A stretch of DNA of 64,000 bases, taken from contig QNQO01010689.1 in NCBI GenBank assembly GCA_003290165.1, positions 124,001-188,000 of the forward strand. Direction: 5' to 3'. Position numbers and translations under genes: made by a program. Positions within the stretch are counted from its first letter, which is position 1. Every line of letters starts with the position of its first letter. Below are positions 21,701-31,724 of the stretch, piece by piece. The stretch comes from Berberis thunbergii (taxonomy: Eukaryota; Streptophyta; Magnoliopsida; Ranunculales; Berberidaceae). The notes under the pieces are model-generated. The model made no database searches. It was not told where the DNA came from and worked only from the letters and a program-made list of their open reading frames with translations.

Positions 21701-23641
21701 GGGAGTGAACCACATGCCCATGGACCTGCTGCTGGGCCACATTCTGTTGATGAGGTGGAAGCATACTAGGGTGCGGATGGATTGGTTGACTTGTCTGCTG
21801 AGGAAGGGGATGCAGTAGCTGTTGTGTAGGTGGCATGTTGGGACGCTGTCCTTGGGGAGGAAGTATGGCTGGCTGCTGTTGGTGCATTGAAGCATGAGAT
21901 TGTGGTGGACGCATCTGAGGCAGCTGTTGTGGAGGCAACTGGCCCTGCATTTGAACAGTGTTTTGGGGCAACTGTTGTGGCCCAACCTGCATCTGAGGAT
22001 GCATGTGCATGGGATGCTGTTGCACCATCCCTGGCGGCATTTGTTGATGAACCTGCGGGTAAGACTGATGACCTGTTACAACATGGACTGGTGGTTGTTG
22101 TGCTTGTAGCTGGGGCTGGGGTGGTGGTTGTGCCTGAGGCTGTGGCTGTGCCTGAGGCTGTAATTGCGTTTGTGGCTGCACCAGTGGTTGTGATTGTGAT
22201 GGAGGCTGTGGCTGCACATTGGAATGGTGTTGAGGTTGAGGAAGCGGGTGAGGCTGAGTGTGAGGATGGGACTGCTGCAATTGGGGATGTGGTTGTTGAT
22301 GTTGTTGCACCTGGGGGCGTGATGGCAGATGCGACTGGACTTGATGTTGCGATGAAGGTGGCTGGGCATTAGGCTGCAGTTGGGGATATACCTGAGGCTG
22401 TTGATGCCCCTGCAACTGTGGGTGAGTTTGAGGGGCCATCTGAGGATGGGGCTGGGTAGATTGGAGTTGCTGGTGTGGAGCTTGCATTTGAGGTTGTGAG
22501 GCAATAGGAGTCGGGGGTTGTGGTTGTGGTTGTGATTGAGGACGAATTGAAGGCTGAGACTGCAATTGAGGTTGAGGCTGCTGATGGGGTTGGGGCTGGG
22601 CCTGCATGTACACCTGAGGTTGTTGCCCTTGAACTGCCTGTGGGATATGAGCATGCATTTGCTGTTGCTGATAGACTTGTTGTTGATACAGATCGTAATT
22701 CTGATATTGTTGCTGGTAAGGATCATATCCAGGATACTGCTGATAGTACTGTTGCTGATACCATTGCTCCTGAATTTGAACTGCCTGGGGTGCAACTTGA
22801 GGCTGGGAACTTGGTTGTACTTGAACTGCATTTTGGGCAGAATTTGGGGCAACCGCTGCCTTAGTGTTGGCTTGAGAAACTGGTGCTCCTGCCTGAAGAG
22901 TGGCTTGGTTATGTTCAGTGGTGGCAGTCGCAGCAGCTGTAGTAGCTCCTGTAGCATCCTGGCTACCCTCTGCTTGTTGGGTTTGAGGCTGTGTGCCCTA
23001 GAGACCAAACATATCAAATTTAAATTTATTTAAAAATAAATAAATAATAGAGAGTTTACAAGTCCTTAAAAAAATAATCAAAATAACAACATTAATAATA
23101 ATAGATAAATATATGACACCATTGCATTATTGCTCTCACCGGACAGTTTTGTGCATGCTCCTGCACTTGACGATGCACAATTTGGGTGCCGCACCTGTTG
23201 CATACCACTGGGGAGTTCCCAAAGGCACACCCAGCACAATGAGTTGTACACTCGGACAATTGACCTTGCCAAGTACACCCACTCCTGTGATAGAGACAGT
23301 GAACAGCTATCTTGCCTATGGTATCAGCAAGTGCTTTGTTTGATTCAGTGAGAGGCTGCAAAAATCCCAAAACAATATCATATAATCCTGACTTTTGAAT
23401 CAAGTACTGTGTACACAGATGTAGAAGAGCAAACCTTGGAATCAGCTTCTGTCACCAGATAACCATCATAGGGGCAAGCACGGGTGGTGCCCACAACATA
23501 TGTCAAGCAAGGTTTGCAATACAAATGAGTGCATTGAGACTGCATTGCTTCATTTGGATAGACGAGAAGGCGACAAACAGGGCAAAAGTATTCTCCAGCA
23601 AGAGATTGAATGTTCAATATACATTCATTGTCAAAACCCAT
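18756..23641 (-). CDS. RING / TRAF-type zinc finger protein with Gln-rich region and C-terminal C2H2 finger (putative E3 ubiquitin ligase)
   Basis: Five coding exons join in frame: 23641-23435, 23355-23140, 22997-19314, 19117-18942 and 18831-18756, all with GT-AG introns, giving 1452 residues. A RING finger uses C20, C23, C37, H39, C42, C45, C56 and D59 (Asp as last ligand). A Cys/His-rich TRAF-type segment covers residues 89-140. The single 3.7-kb exon 4 (residues 142-1369) encodes a Tyr/Gln stretch (about 218-254), a Gln/Pro region to about 690, a charged segment (about 715-850) and a Gly/Pro/Arg-rich end with repeated HLR-G-E/D motifs. Exon 5 gives a U1-like C2H2 finger (C1385, C1388, H1401, H1407) in a basic context. 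The start is the first ATG after the 5' UTR splice, close before the RING. Retaining intron 4 would end the protein after four extra residues, without the C2H2 finger. RING plus TRAF fingers suggest ubiquitin ligase activity; the C2H2 end suggests RNA or nuclear binding. Both are inference, and no symbol is assigned. Confidence 0.88.
19299..19313 (-). other. Possible alternative end by intron 4 retention
   Basis: If the intron beginning at 19313 (GTGAGT) is retained, the exon 4 frame adds VSVA and stops at 19299-19301. That isoform would have the RING and Gln-rich region but lack the C2H2 finger. This follows from the sequence; whether it occurs is unknown. Confidence 0.3.
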
Positions 23642-23779
23642 CTTAACTGGGTTAAGAATAACTTCTCATGCCACAAGAAACCAGTGTAGCTGAATATAAG
23701 TAGTCCTAATGAGGAAATGAAGAAGTCAGTTGTATCAAATTTGCCACAGAAGCCCAATAAATCCCTCCTTCAACTTGAA

Positions 23780-25122
23780 CTGAAACAACAAAAACACAAA
23801 ATCATTACTTGAAAAAGCTAAGTAACAAAGACAGTGTTATAATTAAGCTATCTAACTTCTCCAAGATTAAATCTAAGAGCATGTGTTTATTCGCAATGAC
23901 AGGTAAAAGGTTCCAAGTAAACAGCCAAGATGTGGAGCCACACGAATTCCAAGATCACTAGTTAAACCTACTAAAAGGGGGAAATCCCAAATTCGGCCAA
24001 TCTAATGCAGATTTTTTTTTGGCTAACTAACTCAAACATCAAAGACCTGGCAAATCAATTATACAAAAATTTAACCCAAACGCGCAACACAGAAAAATCA
24101 AACCAACATGAGATTAAACATTGTCACAACTGAGCTATCAAGGAGCATGCATTTAATCACGGAGGTATGAAAAGGTTTCCGAGTAAACAACCAAGACGTG
24201 GAGTTGCCAAAATCCAAGATCAATTAGCCATTCCCTGATTATAAGGGAAGATCTCATTCAGCCAATCAAACATAAATTTGGCTTTTTGGATCATCAACTC
24301 AAACAACAAAGATCCAGGCACGTCAATTAAGCCAAAAATAACACAAATAATTAACTATAAGGAGAAATGCAAATTCAAAATGAGTCCTCTTTTGTGCCTG
24401 GATGGTGCCATGCACATGTTTTACTGATGTAGCACTTAATATCTGTTTTGCCAAACACATCATCCCATCCATCAAAACTCATCGATGGCCAAACCATCAT
24501 CCCATCAATCAAAACAAATTTTAAATCTCATCATCCCATCCATCGATGGCCAAACCCATCATAGCAACATCCACACATAAACCAAGAACAACATACCAGG
24601 CACACTGTAGAAAAAATATGAAGATTTAATAAACACATTGTTCCAATTAAGCTATATAACATCGCCAAAATAAAATCAAAGCGAGCATGTTGCTCACTCG
24701 CAAAGCCAGCGAACAGGTTTCCAAGTAAAAAACATAGATGTGGAGTTACCCATGTTCCGAGACAGCTTAATCCTAATCAAATGGGAGAAATCCTCAATTC
24801 GACCGATCTACTGCAAATTCAGCTTTTTTGGCTAATCAACACAAACATCAAGCAGACGGGCACATCAATTAAGCAAAAACTAAACTCCAAATGCGCAACA
24901 AAAAGAGAAAATGCAAACCATGCAAATTCATTTTTTCCCCATCAGAAACAAAACCACACAACTCTAGCTGTAAAAATTCAAGATTTAATCATCTACAGCC
25001 ATCAACAAACAAGAAATCCAACAGAGAGGAAGTAGTAACATACAAGTGCGAAAACAAGATCAAATGAGGAAGGACAAAATCGAAAGAAAAAAAAAGGGTA
25101 AATTCGACGATTCGATCGGTAC
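23780..25122 (-). other. Intron 1 of the RING gene (in the 5' UTR)
   Basis: The donor is CTCAG/GTACC at 25123/25122 and the acceptor TTTCAG/TTCAAG at 23780/23779, a 1343-base leader intron. Leader introns often raise expression in plants, which is general knowledge and not shown here. It is filled largely by three diverged repeat copies. Confidence 0.7.
23832..24930. repeat. Three diverged ~250-bp units inside the leader intron
   Basis: Copies at about 23832-24110, 24118-24350 and 24636-24925 share in order AAGCTAT, GAGCATG, AGGTTTCCRAGTAAA, GAYGTGGAGT, GGGAAATC or GGGARATCYTCAATTC, and CTCAAACAWCAAAGA or CACAAACATCAAGCAG followed by a CAATTAAGC block. Order is kept and all copies share the same orientation, so they arose by tandem duplication. 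Between copies 2 and 3 (24450-24560) are short CATCATCCCATCCATC repeats. Confidence 0.7.
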
Positions 25123-25335
25123 CTGAGACTCGAAAGTGAAATTACAGACAAGCGAATTCGAAAGCTTAAACCCTAAACCATAGCAACCGCGAGAGATTAA
25201 CCAATCTAGGGTTTTTATGAGCGAATCAAAGCGAGACGAAGAACAACGATGATGACGAGAGCAGATTGAAGAAGAAGAAGAGTTCAGTGTCTGCGGGAAG
25301 AAGAAAGGTTTAAGCGGAGAGAGAGAACTGTAGCG
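25123..25335 (-). other. Untranslated exon 1 of the RING gene
   Basis: Reading the minus strand, a CT-rich leader with CTTCTTCTTCTTC and CTCTCTCTCC tracts, typical of plant 5' UTRs, ends at the donor site 25123. The start is estimated at about 30 bases below the TATA box and was not measured. AAACCCTAG and TTTAGGGTTT motifs (telo-box-like, common in leaders of growth genes) occur at about 25160-25215. Confidence 0.6.
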
Positions 25336-25363
25336 AAGGCGAAGGAAACCAAAAACCTAAGGG

Positions 25364-25372
25364 GTTTATATG
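25364..25372 (-). promoter_or_regulatory. TATA box of the RING gene
   Basis: CATATAAAC on the minus strand lies about 30 bases before the predicted transcript start. The same box with its flank (ATATAAACCC, TTGTGCCT) recurs in the upstream duplicate at 26378-26386. Confidence 0.6.
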
Positions 25373-26164
25373 AGAGGCACAATGAGTCTAGTGTGTGCGA
25401 ATGATAGCGATTGTTAGATGGATATTGCCCTAACGGTGGGGATGGAGCTGTGTCCGTGCCTTGTTTGGGCGAGTGGTGAGTGAAAACAATGGATCCTTAG
25501 TAAATTTTGGAATATGTATATTCCCAATGATTTTCTTCTTTGGTTGAGCCTAGAAGTTTAGGTTACGAGAATGTTATTGGCGAATTTTAGAGTTGAAATT
25601 ATGTTGCACCAGTATCAAATCTCGGAATATGTTGAGTATTAGCAGGAATGTCACCACTGTGTAACAATATATCACAGTGTGGTGGGGATGAGCGATTTCG
25701 TCTTCCTGGTGTAGGGTAGCGAAAGGAAGAAGCTAATAAAAAGAGATATGATGAGGGTTACACAAAATAATTTTAGTTGAGTTGAGGAAAGTTGTGGGAA
25801 AAAGAGAAGGTAAGTCTCGACAAAAAGGAAAATAGATAGGAAGAAGTAATAGATGAAGATGAAGAAAATATAAAACAAGTAGACACACTGACAAATGAGC
25901 TAGAGGGTCGACAAGAAGATGACTCGTTCACACGTTTTAAAAGCACTCCAAGAAAAATGTCCAGTTTATTTAGATAGATATAATATGGGAAAAATATATG
26001 TGCTTAGGTAAGCTCGAAATAAGTTTAATTGTCTTCATTAGATTTGTTGTATAGATCTTAATGGACCGTTAAATAAGACATTTTGATTTGGTAACTTGGT
26101 GTAAAAAAAATGGATAAAGATGTTGATGATGACTAGTTTAGATAGCATTGAAAACTTTGTTTTT

Positions 26165-26580
26165 ATCAACCGTGAGAAATTAACCAACCTAAGGTATTGA
26201 TGATCTGACATTGACAAATCAAAGCAAGGCAAGAAATACCACGATGAAAGAAGATTTAGAGAGGAAGAGTTCATTGATTGCAGAAAGAATAAAGATTTTA
26301 GCTGAGTGTGATAGAGAGGTTCAAGCGGAGGAACAATGGCGAAGTTAAGAAACTAAAAACCTAAGCAAGAGAGTTGGGTTTATATGATAGGCACAATGGA
26401 TACAATATGTGTGTGTGATAGCAAAGTGTAGGCTCACATTAGTGGCGAAATGGATGTTTGTCAATTTTGGTGAGTTGAGAGTGGAAATCACAGTGACTCC
26501 GTGGTAAATTTTGGATTGAATATGATGAATGATTTTATTTCTTTTAGAATTGCTTGGAAATTGAGGTTTGGAGGATCGTC
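26165..26580 (-). repeat. Degenerate upstream duplicate of the RING gene promoter and 5' UTR
   Basis: About 400 bp here match 25185-25570 in the same orientation: GAGAAATTAACCAACCTAAG versus GAGATTAACCAATCTAGG, GAGTTCATTGATTGCAGAAAG versus the counterpart in exon 1, GGGTTTATATGATAGGCACA versus GGGTTTATATGAGAGGCACA, and TAAATTTTGGATTGAATATG versus TAAATTTTGGAATATG. The offset is about 980 bp. The TATA box is intact in the copy. It may be a second start site or a dead duplicate. Confidence 0.75.
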
Positions 26581-26811
26581 TCCTTCTTTTCATTCACAAG
26601 AAATACCAGGATTTGCTCATCCTTTCATTCTCCACTATTAGAAACGAATGAGAAAACGTAGATGATAGATTCTGCAACTTTGCTAACGGTTACAATAATA
26701 TTTTCAACGACCGTTACTCACACAAAACTTTATGTCCGCTCTACCAAAAATGATGAAGAATTTCTACAGAAAACTGTCTCATCTTAGTAAAGATCTCAGT
26801 TGTACCCCTCA

Positions 26812-27458
26812 TTAGATGGGATAGACTTCATCCTGACCTCGTTCCATCCAAAAGTGTTCGAGACGGGACGGGATGAACATGTAATAAATAGTCCTCAAAT
26901 GAAGAATAACAAAATATTCATCTCACATTGCTCATACACCAATATTGCCTAATTTATATACGTATAACTTTCATCATAACAATATTAAATGTCATATAAA
27001 ATTTATTGTCCAATAAACTTACAATTTTTTATGTTAAGCATCCTCTGTGTACAAGAATAATTGTCCTGTAACCAATCTAAAATGTGAAAAAAACAAAAAT
27101 TTTCATAGGTTCTATTTAACCTAACAAAAATTTTCATAGGTTCTATTTAACTTAAGATATTCAAACTAAAGTTTCTATTTAAACAAAGAGTATCAAATCA
27201 AACAAATAAGTTTTCAAACAATAGATGTTTTGATTCAATTTCAACACATCCTAAATTTTTTTATAAGAGTAGTTTGATTAAAATTAATAATAATAAATAT
27301 TAAATAAATAAGTTTGGGACGAGGCGAGATGGGCGGGATTGAAAAATTTCATCATGATCCCATCTCACTCTAGATCAGGACGGAACAGGGTCGGGATGGT
27401 TTGATCAATCCCAAAAGGACCTAAAACAAATTGGGACGAGATGGGATGCCCACCCCTA
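26812..27458. mobile_element. 5'-truncated relative of the 2756-3511 hAT element
   Basis: Homology begins at GGGATAGACTTCATC and follows the first element through ACATGTAMTAAATAGTC, CATCTCACATTGCTCA and TTGATTAAAATTAATARTAA to the end TGCCCACCCCTA at 27458. The first ~60 bases of the family are missing. A 32-bp tandem duplication containing TTTTCATAGGTTCTATTTAA (about 27093-27155) is private to this copy. No target duplication was found, as expected if one end is lost. Confidence 0.75.
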
Positions 27459-27795
27459 AATCCGACGGATACTAACATCTAGTTTTTTTCAACAACAACA
27501 TGCATCAATCAAGTCGACCACTTTCCATCTATATTTCTCCCAATGCCCAAAAAAAACTTCAATCTTTCATCCCTCATTGATAAAAAAAAATTCAAATCAA
27601 ACCCTTACCCCTAGCTTCCAAACCCCATCTCCTAATCCCTAATTGATGTCTCCGTTACTTTCTTCTCCACTATCGTCGTCCATTGAAAATTTTTGGATTA
27701 TTGATGAGATGTGACCATGATGAAGGAATTTGAGGTGACGAAGTTTAATTTCAATTTGGTTGAGAATTAGGACAACAAGATTGAGATTGTCAACA

Positions 27796-27954
27796 TGGAA
27801 GTTATTGGGAGGTCTAGTAAGGTTAGGGTTAAGCAATTTTCGCTGCGTTTGACGAATATGAGGGAATGCAATAATTGTTTGGATAATGTGGAAGCCATAA
27901 AGAAGCTGAAATCGACAGATAATGGGGATGAGTACAAACGGGCATTATCCCAAT
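27796..27954 (+). pseudogene. Coding-like fragment, unidentified
   Basis: An open frame of about 52 codons starting ATG GAA GTT reads through LRLTNMRECNNCLDNVEAIK and RALSQ, meets a TGA, and stays protein-like for another 15 codons (KGIELFGFSVKEL). The composition is unlike neighbouring noise. No splice-linked partner or promoter was found. Probably an exon remnant of a lost gene. Confidence 0.2.
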
Positions 27955-27959
27955 GAATG

Positions 27960-30233
27960 AAAGGGATTGAATTGTTTGGCTTCAGTGTCAAAGAATTATA
28001 AAAATCATATTTGTGGCTAAGAAGCAATAATGAGGTAAATCAATTACAACATTTTTTTGTTAATTACAACTTAGGAAAGATTACACTTGTTTGCTTTGTT
28101 TGTACGCATGCCTTTGGTACTCTCTAACAGGTAAAGTCACTTGATAATGATATTTTTTTTAATTTTCCTAGAGTTCACTTTGTTTTTTTTAAACATTAAA
28201 AGCTCATCATAACCTTTGTAAAACCTGTTATAATATGTTATAATATGAAATATACATGAATTAAAGCTAACAACCATTCAATTGGTTTTAACCAATAATC
28301 ACAACGAATTCTACACTATATTGTTTTGCACCAAAAACACGATTACTACCAATTTCACCACAAAAAATAAATAAATAAACTACTCAAGTTTGTAAGCCCC
28401 AAAAGTGTAGATTGCACAAGTGACATGATTTTTGAAGATCCAGAGTAACTGTAAAAATAAATAAATAAATAAAGTTATTTAATCGAAACATAAAGCTAAG
28501 TATAATATAACATAAAAACATTAATCATGCGTCTTAAAACATAATTTCCTTATATGATTATTTAAGAAAACAGATGTACACTATGGCTATTTGGTATAGA
28601 TCTCTCTGAACACACAATACAAAGATGCAACTTTTATTAAAAATTTAGTTTATAAAAATACAAAAGGTAAATAAAACATAATAGATATACCTTCTTTAGA
28701 AAATTTGAAATAGTAGTTGGCTACTTAGGCTACTCAAATATGACACAATGTGTCTATCCCACAAAATAGGGCTTAAAACAGGGCAATTTGATATTTTGAT
28801 ATGTCGTCATTCTCGAGAATATCCTCATCTTCTTTGTTGCACAATAAAACACCTTCCTGAAATGTTGTATAGATTTGATGGTAATATGAATTTGCACGAT
28901 TTATATAACGCGCATAACAAATGATGATATGACAACACGGATTGACATGTGATCACTCCTTTGACATTTGATAACATGGTTGGCAATAGTTGTTCCAACA
29001 AAGTGGGTTTTTATCAATCACATTTAAAAAATGAAAGTTATATTGCTTAATTATTTTCTAAGATTCATTAAGTTGCAATGTATTTTAAAGAAGAGTTCTC
29101 ACATAATCAAGTTAATAGACTACGATGATAATTGGTAATCGGCTTTTATTATAATTTAACCACACATTTTATTTAACCAAATTTTAATAAAAAAAATTTA
29201 GTATTTTATTTAACCCACACATTTCTTGTGTTTTTTTTTTTCTATTTTAAAAATCTTTATATATAAAAAACAAAAAAAAAAATTTATTCATCCATACTAA
29301 ATAAGTAATTTGTGAAACCTATTTAAACTCACAAACATAGACAACCACTTCATGTATATTTTTTCACAATTAAAACAAACTTCAAAATTGTTTCACTTTC
29401 TCTCCGCTTTCTTCAATCTTCATCATTTTCGGTGATCTAACTCACAATGGAGCCACTTCTTATTCTTCTTCCTTGTTGTTGTTTAAGTTTGATCAACACT
29501 AATTTTCCTCCGCCTTATTCACCTTTATCATGGGCTTCCTTTTCACATTATTATTTTTGTTGGATTGTTTGTTATATAAAACTTTGTAACTTTGATGTTT
29601 GTCATGGTTACCAAAAAGAGAGTTAGATGAGGGAGTTTCGAAACATTGTAGATTGATACTGTCACTTAATGGGTCAGAGTTGGACGAAGATCATAACTCT
29701 ACATGTTCTAAACAATACGATTACAAGCAAGACAAACAATGTAAGATACATACAAAAAATATATTTGAAAATTATTCCAAGGGAAAAAACATTTTAAGAA
29801 ATCCTGTAGAATCTATTAGGAAATAATATTTAATGTCAATGATGAAACTTAGAGATTTCAGAGGAAACCAACAAACCTAGAGCTTGAGAGTTTGTCTATT
29901 CGAAACTTTGTTTTTTGAAAAATTTAAAGGCGAGATCACGAGGAGACTGATACTGCTAGTTTCCTCAAAAGATTTACTAACGTACATTACGTGTTTAGAA
30001 TGTTAGAATTTTCGTATACGATTCACATATGTTTTAATTTTAAGTATTTCTAAATATTGGGTTATTGCCTTATTGATGATATTCAATCATAATATATATG
30101 ATAATGACCATAAGAATAGTTCATATAATTACTATAACACTTTAATAAGAAGAAAAGTTATTGCTCAACAAGAAACCATTTTCTCTTTCCATATACTTTA
30201 TAAATACAAAAGCTACATTGTTGTAAATACATG
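27960..30233. other. AT-rich intergenic filler
   Basis: Very AT-rich, with short A and T runs and AATAAATAAATAAA words. No gene, bounded repeat or RNA gene was recognised. Confidence 0.4.
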
Positions 30234-30241
30234 ATTGTTTA

Positions 30242-31196
30242 TAGGGGTGGAAAAGAATTCCAACCCTGAATCGGTTCAAATCGGGACTCACGGGTGTATT
30301 TATCAAGCTCAACCAAAGTTTAAGCCCAACTTAATTAGCAAAGCCTAACTCCAACCAATTTTGCAAACTATAAGCCATTATCCCTAGGATTTTGCAAACC
30401 AAAAGCTAAAGAATCTCCCTTCCTCTATCAAGTTCTCTTCTCATTTCTCTGCGTCTTCCTCTCATACCTCTCCTTCAAAATCAAGTCTTCCTTCCTCTCT
30501 AAAGCTCTATTCTCCGCGTCTTCGTCTGGCTATAAAACCGTCGAACAACCAAACACCGAAAGCGAACTTTCAAGAAGAGATTTTGAAGATCTTGGCCTCG
30601 TTAAGCTTGAGGATAACTCTTCTGGAACGATGCTGCCATATGTTGGGTTTTGTTTGATTTGATATATTTTTATGTGTTTGGTTGTTTGTGATTTGTTTAT
30701 TATTTGTAGGTTCAGATCTGAAAATGTTTAATGTTATGTTCTCTTTCGTAATTGATAAGCTTCGATTTTGTTTTGCTTAGATTTCAAGCTTTCCACTATT
30801 TGGTGACTCTTTTAGACTACTTAAGCATTTGATTTTCAATCATTTCTTTGGATTTCATTGATCGTCAAAAGGAAGATTGGGGTTTGTGTGTTTTTTGTGT
30901 TTGAAATATTTGTGAGGATCCTTTTATTTTGTGAATTGTGTGGGTGTTGAAGATCAAATTGATTGAGTTTGTGGATTGAAAATGTGTTGAGTTATATTAT
31001 GTCTGTGATGTAGTGTGGTGAATGGTGCGCTTAAGTATCTTGCTAAATTAGAGATGGCATGGTCCCAACCCGGACCGTCCCGTTTCAATTGGTTTGAGAC
31101 CAACCGGGTCTGCCTGAAAAAAGTGTTATCTCAGACCATTTCGGTCCCGTTTTGCTAAACAGAGATAGGCCCAATCCCGAACCGTGCCCACCCCTA
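30242..31196. mobile_element. Non-autonomous hAT element with perfect 8-bp target duplication
   Basis: The ends are TAGGGGTGGAAA (left) and GTGCCCACCCCTA (right). Both flanks are attgttta exactly, at 30234-30241 and 31197-31204. Subterminal CCGGACCGTCCCGTTTC-like words recur at both ends. The interior (about 30400-30650) has a CT-rich stretch, then a short leader-like stretch with an ATG near 30633, resembling the 5' UTR of an autonomous hAT element, but no transposase follows. It has inserted in the leader of a decayed gypsy element. Confidence 0.9.
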
Positions 31197-31204
31197 ATTG
31201 TTTA

Positions 31205-31690
31205 TAAAAAAAAATGCAAGAAAAGAAATATTGGTTTCCTCCCTCTAATTAATTTTAGTGTTATTTACCTTTTGGCACCAAATAGTTTAGGTGTTTCCTT
31301 CATGGGTACTGATATAGTTGATTTTTTCTCTCCTTTCTCGCTGCTTATCTGACTTAGGGCCAATGGTAGCCTGGTTGGATGGTTAAGGTTGTGGTGGTTT
31401 AACCCTCACGTCTTGGGTTCTATACCCACCGGCGGCACGCTCGCCTTTAAAAAAAGGTTTAGGAGAGGCTTAAAACTATAAATTGGGTTCTGTAGTGTAC
31501 CTTAAGTTCATCGACCTAATCTCCCTTTTATAGTGTGAGAGTCATTACTCGACTAGGCCTTTCATGACGTAGTTTAGGGAAAATAATCTTGCCAGAGATC
31601 CTTTCCTAGTTGGGAGTTGTCCATGTGGAATAATTTCCCTACACAACTTGTGTTCCTAGGTCTGCGGGTACGACAAAGTTTTTAACTTTA
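31205..31690 (-). mobile_element. Remnant F: gypsy LTR 3' part plus leader, minus orientation
   Basis: On the minus strand this matches the second LTR type at 52424-53035 (about 31496-31680 against 52495-52680, sharing CTTAAGTTCATCGACCTAAT and GATCCTTTCCTAGTTGGGAG) and then the leader next to it (31280-31350 against 52353-52423, sharing TTTCATGGGTACTGAT). About 70 bp of the LTR end are replaced by the SINE-like sequence. It joins directly to the gag of element A, which runs the other way, so one or both were rearranged. Confidence 0.7.
31357..31495 (+). mobile_element. tRNA-derived SINE-like insertion
   Basis: TGGTAGCCTGGTTGG resembles an RNA polymerase III box A, and GGTTCTATACC about 50 bases on resembles box B (consensus GGTTCGANTCC). 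No acceptor stem can be closed, so it is not a functional tRNA gene. It lies inside the LTR of remnant F, where related LTRs have other sequence. No clear target duplication is visible and the 3' end is uncertain. Confidence 0.5.
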
Positions 31691-31724
31691 CACTAAGCAT
31701 CGTCTCCTTTCTAAACACATAGAG

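Noticed and set aside
21830..22372. 180-codon plus-strand ORF and the similar ORFs at 21894, 22520 and 22566
   Set aside because: They are antisense shadows of the Gln-codon-rich exon 4 (CAG/CAA repeats read as CTG/TTG), giving Val/Leu/Ala-rich junk without domains.
22076..23017. 313-codon minus-strand ORF overlapping exon 4 in another frame
   Set aside because: It is the +1 frame of the same Gln-rich sequence and crosses the intron 3 acceptor. The exon structure in the called frame joins perfectly through five exons.
31360..31440. Possible functional tRNA gene
   Set aside because: Box A and B are present but no acceptor or anticodon stem can be paired; fits a SINE head.
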